DNA of 64,000 nt, from positions 124,001 to 188,000 of the forward strand of contig PKTB01000021.1 of assembly GCA_002869385.1 (NCBI GenBank), given 5' to 3'. A program made the position numbers and the translations under genes. The notes under the pieces were generated by a model. It made no database searches and was not told the DNA's origin. It saw nothing but the letters and a program-made list of their open reading frames with translations. The stretch is from Marinilabiliales bacterium. Its GTDB lineage: Bacteria; Bacteroidota; Bacteroidia; Bacteroidales; ML635J-15. The first letter of the stretch is position 1. The number at the start of each line of letters is the position of its first letter. This document shows positions 57,286 through 64,000 of this stretch, piece after piece.

Positions 57286-59733
57286 TTATATTTTTACAAT
57301 TTTATGATGATACAATTGATCATTTATCTTTATTTCGATATAATATATCCCATCCTTAAATTGAGAAAGATTTAAAGAATAGAGTTTTGAATTACTAATA
57401 ATGTCATTATATACTTTCTTTCCGGTCCCATTAAAAACATAAATCACAGCATTTTCATAATCAAATTTACTTAAATCCACAATAATATTTGATTCAACAG
57501 GATTTGGATATATTGATAAGACGTTAGAATCTACAATTTTGTTTTCTATTTTAGTCGTCAATTCATATTGAACAACATTTGAAATACCATTTGCATCAGT
57601 TAGCTTAACTCTGAATGGGTAATTATTTACAACACCTGTCTCACCATAAAGGACACCACTTTGATTAATATAAAGACCTGTTGGTACTGATGTTGTACTT
57701 ATTGTAATACAAGTGTTTGGAGATGGGATTTCATCCATCCAAATCATAGTATTATCTGATTGATTTCCAAACGAAATTCCACCAATATTGGAAAAAATGG
57801 ATTTTAGGTTCTCATTTCCATACTTAAATTTTATTGTTCCATCCGCAGATAACTCACAAGCAAAATTACTAGAGGTCCATGGCTCTGAATATCTATCAGA
57901 TCCTTGCCATCGAATCCTTATAGTATCTTCCTCTATCTCATACCACATTCCATCACCAGTTTCAAAATCATTTATTAGACTATATCTTGCAAGTGGTGCA
58001 ATGACCTTCTCATTTATAAAAAATGGATATAAATGCTCGCGAAATTGGGTCCATACATTAGTGGTGGAAAAAGGCAAGATATAGCCATTAGTATGTACTC
58101 TGATTGCATCTGTTTCTTGCTTCCCAAAGGGAAAGTTAAAAGGTAAATCAATATCAACAACTCCGTCAAAATCTTCATCAGGAGTAAGCTTCGTTCCTTC
58201 AAACTCATCAAAACTCTCAGTTGAATACATATAATCTACAACTGGCAACAGTTCCCATTTATAAGGTGGTGTCCCACCTGAATATTCCAAAGGATACCAA
58301 ATAGAACTTTCACTTGTTAATACAGGCAGACTTTCTGTGGATATTATAGGAATATCATGCGAATCCAATGTTACATTAACATTTACTACCGTTTCTGAAT
58401 CATTATTTAAATCAGTTATAGTATTATAAGTATATTCTTGTGAAACAGACCCACTATAATCAATAACAGTAAATTCTTGAATCTCTCCTTCATAATTCCC
58501 ACTTGGGTCAGCTTCTGTGACAATTAAAAAGATTTTTGCTTCCTTATCGTTATTAAAATACTCTAATAAAGGTGTAATATCCAGACCAAACTCAATTGTT
58601 TTGTCAGCTTCTGATGTACTTCCTTGCATATAGAAATTCCCACACTGAAAATTAAATATTGAGAAATCTCTAACATACTCCCATGTTTCAGAGTCAATAT
58701 CTGCAGAAATTCCAACTTTCACTTTAATCGCTTGTCTAGAAGTGTGCTTTAATCTTATTTTTGCTGTCAATAAAGGTTCGTAATCAATTTTTGGTTCTAG
58801 AACATGTACATAATTATTTAGTATTCCTCCTTCTGGATACGCATCGGCAAAACACTTATACATCATCCAGCAATATCCTGATCCTTGCCATGAAGGACCA
58901 AAACTTTCTGCTAACTTAAATCCTCCTTTTTCATAATCCCGTACATCAATTTGTCCGTCACCATTTAAATCAATATCATTGGTATATTCACCATCGTCAT
59001 TATAATCAAAACAAACATTATCATCGTATCCCACGATTGTTCTAGCATGTAGTGCATCATCACCACATTTTGTTATTACATATTCACCTTCGTGTGGGGT
59101 TCCTGAGTCAAAATCTGTAGCACCTCCAGTAGCAATATTTGCAAGAAAAGTAGCTGTGCCACCAAAGTACTCACTCCCACAGTTATCATAAACCCATGAT
59201 TTCAAAGTAGTTAAACCATTAATCGTATTTGTCCTAATTTTATAATATTCATCAATCCGATTATGCATTAAGTTGTAATATTGCTCGTATCCACTTATCC
59301 ATATTGAACTATCACGTTGAATATCTGATTCGCACTCGCCTAGGATTGGAACCCCGAGCTGCTTCATCATCTCCATACTAATTATATAATTATCCCCATA
59401 CCACCCTGTACCACCGTTACCAAAATTCCATGGAAAATAAACAGAATATTGATTTTCCATTAATGATGAATTTAGATCTTTACGTTTGTTTGTTTCAAAA
59501 GTCATCATGTAATACGAGCATGCAACCTGATTACAAACCCAATCTGTTTGTAAATATACAGGAGGCAAATATTCTGACTCAGTAAAATCCACAGCAGATG
59601 GTAAAAACTCTTCATAATACTCCACCCCTTCTTCATTTAATTCAATATAGCCATCCTGAATTGTAATTTTACTCTGTGCAAAAATCATCAAGCCATTTAA
59701 CAGAAAAATAACTATTATTTGGATCTCTTTCAT
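57286..59733 (-). CDS. T9SS-secreted papain-like (C1) peptidase, paralogue
   Basis: 816 codons from ATG 59733 ('MKEIQIIVIFLLNGLMIFAQ', a signal peptide). The track start at 59865 is rejected because it would run into the uvrB start and add a hydrophobic non-signal extension. The C1-like domain has 'QTDWVCNQVACSYYMMT' and the catalytic-type His in 'DALHARTIVGYDD', followed by a dockerin-like 'DYNDDGEYTNDIDLNGDG'. 'YSGGTPPYKWELLP' and 'IRIRWQGSDRYSEPW' match the Ig and nidogen-like parts of the downstream gene, and a T9SS type A domain ends it ('LSIYPNPVESNIIVDLS'). It is shorter than its paralogue because it lacks the second block of modules. No internal stop. Confidence 0.83.
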   Translation of the reverse strand: MKEIQIIVIFLLNGLMIFAQSKITIQDGYIELNEEGVEYYEEFLPSAVDFTESEYLPPVYLQTDWVCNQVACSYYMMTFETNKRKDLNSSLMENQYSVYFPWNFGNGGTGWYGDNYIISMEMMKQLGVPILGECESDIQRDSSIWISGYEQYYNLMHNRIDEYYKIRTNTINGLTTLKSWVYDNCGSEYFGGTATFLANIATGGATDFDSGTPHEGEYVITKCGDDALHARTIVGYDDNVCFDYNDDGEYTNDIDLNGDGQIDVRDYEKGGFKLAESFGPSWQGSGYCWMMYKCFADAYPEGGILNNYVHVLEPKIDYEPLLTAKIRLKHTSRQAIKVKVGISADIDSETWEYVRDFSIFNFQCGNFYMQGSTSEADKTIEFGLDITPLLEYFNNDKEAKIFLIVTEADPSGNYEGEIQEFTVIDYSGSVSQEYTYNTITDLNNDSETVVNVNVTLDSHDIPIISTESLPVLTSESSIWYPLEYSGGTPPYKWELLPVVDYMYSTESFDEFEGTKLTPDEDFDGVVDIDLPFNFPFGKQETDAIRVHTNGYILPFSTTNVWTQFREHLYPFFINEKVIAPLARYSLINDFETGDGMWYEIEEDTIRIRWQGSDRYSEPWTSSNFACELSADGTIKFKYGNENLKSIFSNIGGISFGNQSDNTMIWMDEIPSPNTCITISTTSVPTGLYINQSGVLYGETGVVNNYPFRVKLTDANGISNVVQYELTTKIENKIVDSNVLSIYPNPVESNIIVDLSKFDYENAVIYVFNGTGKKVYNDIISNSKLYSLNLSQFKDGIYYIEIKINDQLYHHKIVKI

Positions 59734-59777
59734 AAAGGATTTTTTTGCAATATACTCAATTTTTGAAGTATTTATGG

Positions 59778-59785
59778 TAATTTTG
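59778..59785 (+). promoter_or_regulatory. -7 element of uvrB
   Basis: TAATTTTG lies 25 bases before the uvrB ATG, in the 77-bp gap shared with the divergent peptidase gene. I saw no clear LexA-type operator. Confidence 0.5.
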
Positions 59786-59810
59786 TCAAATATCATACTA
59801 CTAGATTTTA

Positions 59811-61823
59811 ATGGACTATAAATTACTATCAGAATACAGACCAACCGGTGATCAACCAGAAGCAATAAGGCAATTAAGCAATGGAATTATAGATGGAATT
59901 GAACACCAAACACTTCTTGGTGTTACCGGAAGTGGTAAGACTTTTACAATTGCAAATGTTATTCAAAATGCAAATAAACCTGTTCTGGTACTTAGTCATA
60001 ACAAAACACTTGCAGCGCAACTTTATAGCGAGTTTAAAGAATTCTTTCCTGAAAATGCAGTAGAATATTTCGTTTCATATTATGATTACTATCAACATGA
60101 AGCATATTTGCCTATTACTGACACATATATAGAAAAAGATCTATCGATAAATGACGAAATCGAAAAGCTAAGATTAAGTACAACAAGTGCTTTATTATCG
60201 GGACGAAGAGACGTTATTGTAGTTAGTTCTGTTTCATGCATATATGGGATAGGGAATCCTGAAGATTTCCATTCTAATACTCTTGAAATATCAGTTGGTC
60301 AGAACTATGGACGAGATATCTTATTAAGACATTTGGTGGACTCACTATATTTTAGGTCAGATATCGATTTTAGGCGAGGTAGTTTTAGGGTGAAGGGTGA
60401 TACAATTGATGTTTTTCTGGCTTATCATGATATTGCAATGCGGATAATTTTCTGGGATGATGAAATAGAAGAAATCTATTCTTTTGAGCCTTTTACAGGT
60501 GAAAAAATTGAACGCTTAGAAGTAGCAAAAATCTATCCTGCAAATATTTTTGTCACAACAAAAGACAGAATTAAACAAGCAATAATTCATATCCAGGACG
60601 ATATGATGGAACAAGTTGCTTATTTTAATGAAATAGGTAAACCTCTGGAGGCAAAACGCCTCAAAGAAAGAGTAACTTATGATCTTGAAATGATAAGAGA
60701 GCTGGGACATTGCAGTGGTATCGAAAATTATTCACGATATTTTGACGGAAGAAAGCCAGGGACTCGTCCTTTTTGTCTTATCGATTACTTTCCGGATGAT
60801 TTTATAACGATAGTTGATGAGAGTCATGTTACTATTCCCCAAATTGGTGCAATGTATGGAGGTGACAGGTCAATAAAAGAAAATCTTGTAAACTATGGAT
60901 TTCGTTTACCAGCTGCAATAGATAACAGACCATTAAAATTTGAAGAGTTTGAGTCTTTGATGAATCAGACAATCTATGTAAGTGCGACACCAGCAGATTT
61001 TGAACTTAATAAATCTGAAGGGATTGTTGTTGAACAAGTAATTCGTCCAACAGGCTTACTTGATCCTCAGATTGAAGTGCGACCATCAGAAAATCAGATT
61101 GATGATTTAATGCACGAAATTCAAATAAGAGCCAATAAAAACGAACGAATTCTTGTAACAACTCTTACAAAAAGAATGGCGGAAGAACTAACAAAATATC
61201 TTTCAAGATATCAGGTTAGATGCAGATATATCCATTCCGATGTAGATACCTTAGAAAGAGTTCAGATTTTATCGGATTTACGATCAGGAATATTTGATGT
61301 GCTTATTGGAGTTAATCTTCTAAGAGAAGGACTTGATTTACCTGAGGTTTCTTTAGTTGCGATAATTGATGCTGATAAAGAGGGATTTTTACGCTCAGAA
61401 AGGTCGCTAACTCAAACTGCTGGTCGTGCAGCCAGAAACCTAAATGGCAAGGTTATTATGTATGCTGATAAGATAACAGGATCAATGCAAAGAACAATAG
61501 ATGAGACAAACAGAAGAAGAGAAAAACAATTAAAATACAATGCAGACAATAATATAACTCCTACACAGATAATCAAAGCACAAAGACAAATTATCGGACA
61601 AAAGAAAACCGAAGACATCTCTGATTACAACACTGCCGAAATAGAAACTCGTTTAGCCGCAGATCCGGTTATTAAATATATGGATACAAAAGCTCTTGAG
61701 AAAGCAATCAAGAACACTAAAAAGCAAATGGAGGCTGCAGCATCTAAACTAGACTTTGTTGAAGCTGCACGATTACGTGATGAAATGTACGCTTTGGAAA
61801 AGCTGTTGAAAACTAAGCAATAA
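59811..61823 (+). CDS. uvrB: Excinuclease ABC subunit B
   Basis: 670 aa, full family length. Helicase motifs: Walker A 'LLGVTGSGKTFTIANV', 'VLSHNKTLAAQLYSEFKEFF', the beta-hairpin 'YYDYYQHEAYLP', DExH 'IVDESHVTIPQIGAMY', and motifs V-VI 'GVNLLREGLDLPEVSLV' and 'QTAGRAARN'. A C-terminal UVR domain ('ASKLDFVEAARLRDEMYAL') binds UvrC. It verifies damage after UvrA loading and positions UvrC for incision. Intact. Nucleotide excision repair deals with bulky lesions rather than 8-oxoguanine, so its presence says nothing about the stop-codon pattern. Confidence 0.97.
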   Translation: MDYKLLSEYRPTGDQPEAIRQLSNGIIDGIEHQTLLGVTGSGKTFTIANVIQNANKPVLVLSHNKTLAAQLYSEFKEFFPENAVEYFVSYYDYYQHEAYLPITDTYIEKDLSINDEIEKLRLSTTSALLSGRRDVIVVSSVSCIYGIGNPEDFHSNTLEISVGQNYGRDILLRHLVDSLYFRSDIDFRRGSFRVKGDTIDVFLAYHDIAMRIIFWDDEIEEIYSFEPFTGEKIERLEVAKIYPANIFVTTKDRIKQAIIHIQDDMMEQVAYFNEIGKPLEAKRLKERVTYDLEMIRELGHCSGIENYSRYFDGRKPGTRPFCLIDYFPDDFITIVDESHVTIPQIGAMYGGDRSIKENLVNYGFRLPAAIDNRPLKFEEFESLMNQTIYVSATPADFELNKSEGIVVEQVIRPTGLLDPQIEVRPSENQIDDLMHEIQIRANKNERILVTTLTKRMAEELTKYLSRYQVRCRYIHSDVDTLERVQILSDLRSGIFDVLIGVNLLREGLDLPEVSLVAIIDADKEGFLRSERSLTQTAGRAARNLNGKVIMYADKITGSMQRTIDETNRRREKQLKYNADNNITPTQIIKAQRQIIGQKKTEDISDYNTAEIETRLAADPVIKYMDTKALEKAIKNTKKQMEAAASKLDFVEAARLRDEMYALEKLLKTKQ

Positions 61824-61939
61824 GTGTTAATAGTTATTAAGCTTCTTTTATTGTTGTTTTCTTATTAACTGCTAATTTCGACAAATCAAATAAAGTCGAA
61901 TTTATAAGTATTTTATTAAATCCAAAAACCAAATAAATT

Positions 61940-63475
61940 ATGAATCCACTGGTAATTACAGGAAATAATTTAACAATTGAAAATGTTGTTGAAGTAGCTC
62001 GTCATGGCAGAAAAGTAGAACTTTCAGCTGATGCATTAGAAAGAATAAAAGTTTGTAGAGCAATGCTAGAAAAGAAAATTGACGCAAACGAAATTATGTA
62101 TGGTGTTAACACCGGTATTGGTGAATTTTCTGAAGTTGTTTTAGATGATGAACAAGTAAAACAGTTTCAAAAATATCTGGTATATAACCACGCAGCAGGT
62201 ATTGGAGACCCAGCACCAATTGAGTACATCAGGGGTGCAATGCTGGGAAGAATTAATGTTCATGCTCATGGCAATAGTGGCATACGACCTGTAATTACTC
62301 AGACTTTAGTAGATATGCTAAATAAAGGTGTAACTCCTTTTGTATGTCAAAAAGGGTCTGTTGGTGCTTGTGGCGACCTTGCTCCAATGTCTCAAATTGC
62401 TCTTTTGCTAATGGGTGAAGGAAAAGCTTATTACGAAGGAGAACTTCTTGAAGGAAAAGATGCAATGGACAAAGCAGGAATTGAAGTGCCGGGTCTAAGA
62501 GCAAGAGACGGTTTAGGAACTATTAATGGTTCGAACGTTTTAACAGCAATGAGTGCAATTTTCCTTTTTGATGCAAACAATTGGCTAAAGCAAGCAGAGA
62601 TTGCTGCATCCATGTCACTCGAAGCACTTAGAGCTAACATGAAGCCTTATACTTCTTTATTACATGAAGCTCGTGGCTTTAGCGGAGCAATAAGATCGGC
62701 AAAAGCTATTGAAAAATGTGTAACAGGTGGTGATTTAAAAGAAGGTCGTGTAAAGTGTAAAGTTCAGGATGCTTATTCAATGCGATCAACTACTCAGGTT
62801 ATTGGTGCTGCTCATGATGCACTTGCTTATGCAAAATCACAGGTTGAGATTGAATTAAACGGTGTTGGTGACAACCCGATTTTCTTTCCTGACAAAGACT
62901 TAGCTCTTTCAGGAGCAAACTTCCAGGGAACTCCTGTTTCCGTACCAATGGAAATGGCAGGAACTGTAATAACAATGATTTCTGTATTATCAGAAAGAAG
63001 AATGAACAGACTTAATAACCATGCACTTAGTGTTGGATTGCCAGCTTTCTTAACAAAAGGTGCCGGAATGTTCTCAGGTCTAATGCTAAGTCAATACACT
63101 GCTGATATGCAAATTGTTGAACAAAAAATATTATCTGCACCTGCCAGTATTCAATCTATTCCAGCAGCGGCTGACCAAGAAGACTTTGTATCAATGGGTA
63201 TGAATACAGCTATTAAAAACTTCCAGATTCTTGATAACGCATACGGTGTATTAGGAATAGAGTTTATGGCAGCTGCACAAGCTCTTGATTTCAGAAAAGA
63301 AGAAATTGAAACATTTGGAAAGGGAACAACAAAAGCATGGCAAACCGTTAGAAAACATGTAGAATTCCTTGAAATTGACAGGCCTCTTTATCCTGATCAT
63401 ACAGCAATGAAAGAACTTGTAAAATCATGTGAAATTCTTAAAGAAGTTGAAGCTGAAATTGGAAGTCTGGAGTAA
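61940..63475 (+). CDS. hutH: HutH-family aromatic amino acid / histidine ammonia-lyase
   Basis: 511 aa, normal length for MIO-dependent ammonia-lyases. 'YGVNTGIGEFSEVV' holds the catalytic Tyr, 'HAHGNSGIRP' the next block, and 'QDAYSMRSTTQVIGA' and 'GVGDNPIFFPD' are conserved. The MIO-forming tripeptide, normally Ala-Ser-Gly, reads Ala143-Cys144-Gly145 ('GSVGACGDLAPMSQ'). Cys at this place can be compatible with MIO formation, but it also marks a divergent clade, so the substrate may not be histidine. No hutU, hutI or ftcD is in view, which weakens the histidine assignment. The deamination product would be urocanate or an arylacrylate. Confidence 0.8.
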   Translation: MNPLVITGNNLTIENVVEVARHGRKVELSADALERIKVCRAMLEKKIDANEIMYGVNTGIGEFSEVVLDDEQVKQFQKYLVYNHAAGIGDPAPIEYIRGAMLGRINVHAHGNSGIRPVITQTLVDMLNKGVTPFVCQKGSVGACGDLAPMSQIALLLMGEGKAYYEGELLEGKDAMDKAGIEVPGLRARDGLGTINGSNVLTAMSAIFLFDANNWLKQAEIAASMSLEALRANMKPYTSLLHEARGFSGAIRSAKAIEKCVTGGDLKEGRVKCKVQDAYSMRSTTQVIGAAHDALAYAKSQVEIELNGVGDNPIFFPDKDLALSGANFQGTPVSVPMEMAGTVITMISVLSERRMNRLNNHALSVGLPAFLTKGAGMFSGLMLSQYTADMQIVEQKILSAPASIQSIPAAADQEDFVSMGMNTAIKNFQILDNAYGVLGIEFMAAAQALDFRKEEIETFGKGTTKAWQTVRKHVEFLEIDRPLYPDHTAMKELVKSCEILKEVEAEIGSLE

Positions 63476-63490
63476 ATAATATCAGGGGTG

Positions 63491-63583
63491 AGGCTTAAGA
63501 GTTAAGGGTTAAGGGTTAAGGTTTTTTATGGTTTTGATAACGTAAGCTAAGTAAAATCCTTAAACCTTAACCCTCAAGCCTTA
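63491..63583. repeat. Inverted pair of TTAAGGG heptamer repeats between convergent genes
   Basis: About four TTAAGGG-type heptamers (63495-63522) are mirrored by CCTTAAA/CCTTAAC/CCTCAAG units (63558-63583), forming a long imperfect hairpin around a 36-nt centre. It lies between the hutH stop and the end of the OmpA-like gene and could end transcription from both sides. Confidence 0.65.
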
Positions 63584-63599
63584 ATTTTCTTTTCCTATA

Positions 63600-64000
63600 T
63601 TATTTCTCAACGATCATAATCTCAACACGACGATTATGGTCTTCTTCAAAGGCATTTCTTTCCTCAGTATATAATTTATTACTTGACCCTAAACCAACAT
63701 AGGACATGCGTTCAGCTTCAATACCATTCTTTATTAAATAATTATAGACAGCCTCTGCTCTATTTACACTTAAGTTATTATTTTGATTCACTCTATCCCA
63801 TCCATCAAGACCATCATCCTGGCAACATATATTACCTTGAATTTCTATTACCAAAGTAGGGTTGTTTTCCATCGCAAGATACAATTGTCTTAATGCATTT
63901 TCGGATTCAGGTTTAAAGTAAGGAGTTCCTCCTTCGAAGATAATATTCTCCAAAACAATCTTTTTACCTACGATTAGGTTTTCTTCTGTAAGATTTGTAA
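63600..64000 (-). CDS. OmpA-family C-terminal domain protein (N-terminus outside window)
   Basis: The frame stays open to the window edge, so the track start at 63953 is not real; upstream codons read 'TEENLIVGKKIVLENIIFE'. The visible 133 residues form an OmpA-like peptidoglycan-binding domain: 'NIIFEGGTPYFKPESENALR' begins it, 'LVIEIQGNICC' is the strand usually written 'EI.GHTD', 'NNLSVNRAEAVYNYLIKNGI' has the conserved Asn-x-x-Leu-Ser-x-x-Arg-Ala pattern, and 'NRRVEIMIVEK' ends it. The usual His-Thr-Asp after Gly is replaced by Asn-Ile-Cys-Cys, and two adjacent cysteines are unusual in such a domain. It probably anchors an outer-membrane protein or lipoprotein to peptidoglycan. Confidence 0.82.
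   Translation of the reverse strand, partial: TNLTEENLIVGKKIVLENIIFEGGTPYFKPESENALRQLYLAMENNPTLVIEIQGNICCQDDGLDGWDRVNQNNNLSVNRAEAVYNYLIKNGIEAERMSYVGLGSSNKLYTEERNAFEEDHNRRVEIMIVEK

Noticed and set aside
59734-59865. Upstream extension of the C1 paralogue to the track start at 59865
   Set aside because: A good signal peptide begins at the internal ATG 59733; the longer start would overlap uvrB and its promoter.
1-64000. CRISPR array, phage or transposon
   Set aside because: No spaced direct repeats, integrase, transposase, cas or phage structural genes were found; the tail-fibre-like repeats in the FISUMP gene are part of a surface protein.

Overview
The window is AT-rich chromosomal DNA from a member of the Bacteroidota, probably an uncultured, anaerobic, protein-fermenting relative of the Bacteroidales/Marinilabiliales. 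Four features support this. Eight surface or secreted proteins end in a type IX secretion system (T9SS) type A sorting domain. Many genes have a Bacteroidota-type -7 promoter element (TAnnTTTG) a few bases before the start codon. Typical Bacteroidota families are present (DUF5686/CarboxypepD_reg outer-membrane protein, FISUMP protein, TPR-AraC regulator). A full lysine fermentation locus is present. I saw no rRNA, tRNA, CRISPR array, IS element or prophage.

Layout. 0-7 kb: the tail of an SGNH-type hydrolase, a T9SS Asp-box protein, a possible structured RNA, a 1252-aa T9SS adhesin and a 54-aa membrane protein. 7.3-12.3 kb: a TPR-AraC regulator and two tandem radical SAM paralogues. 12.3-16.3 kb: a FISUMP protein, a small T9SS protein and a SulP anion transporter. 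16.5-34.2 kb: the lysine locus in two minus-strand blocks, atoD-kat-kce-kdd-kdd-kamA-kamB-kamC and kamD-kamE-atoA-thiolase. They are separated by a plus-strand SEL1-repeat gene, a NifS-SelD fusion gene and a 7-bp tandem repeat. 34.4-41.2 kb: glycosyltransferase, T9SS protein, pyrF, then rhomboid - radical SAM - TatD-like - TcdA-like. 41.3-50.8 kb: DUF5686 protein, T9SS repeat protein, purC, phoH, SAM hydrolase family protein and a PagL-like protein. 50.8-59.7 kb: three secreted peptidase-like T9SS proteins (one M43, two papain-like). 59.8-64 kb: uvrB, a HutH-family ammonia-lyase and the C-terminus of an OmpA-like protein.

The genes suggest a lifestyle in which T9SS-exported peptidases digest protein outside the cell and the lysine is fermented. 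KamA makes beta-lysine and KamDE (reactivated by KamBC) shifts the second amino group. Kdd oxidises the product and Kce cleaves it with acetyl-CoA. A class III aminotransferase resembling the 3-aminobutyryl-CoA transaminase Kat replaces the usual ammonia lyase Kal. CoA-transferase and thiolase then yield acetyl-CoA and acids.

The most striking feature is that 12 genes carry 14 in-frame stop codons (10 TAA, 3 TAG, 1 TGA) with no frameshift anywhere. In each case the reading frame and the recognisable protein family continue past the stop. Affected genes include purC and phoH. Several expected residues (Gly in the TatD-like protein, Glu in PhoH and PurC, Ser in an Asp-box) point to G:C-to-T:A changes. 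This argues against reassignment of one stop codon and favours a mutational signature or an oxidative-damage-type consensus artefact. The lysine genes, uvrB, hutH and pyrF are intact.
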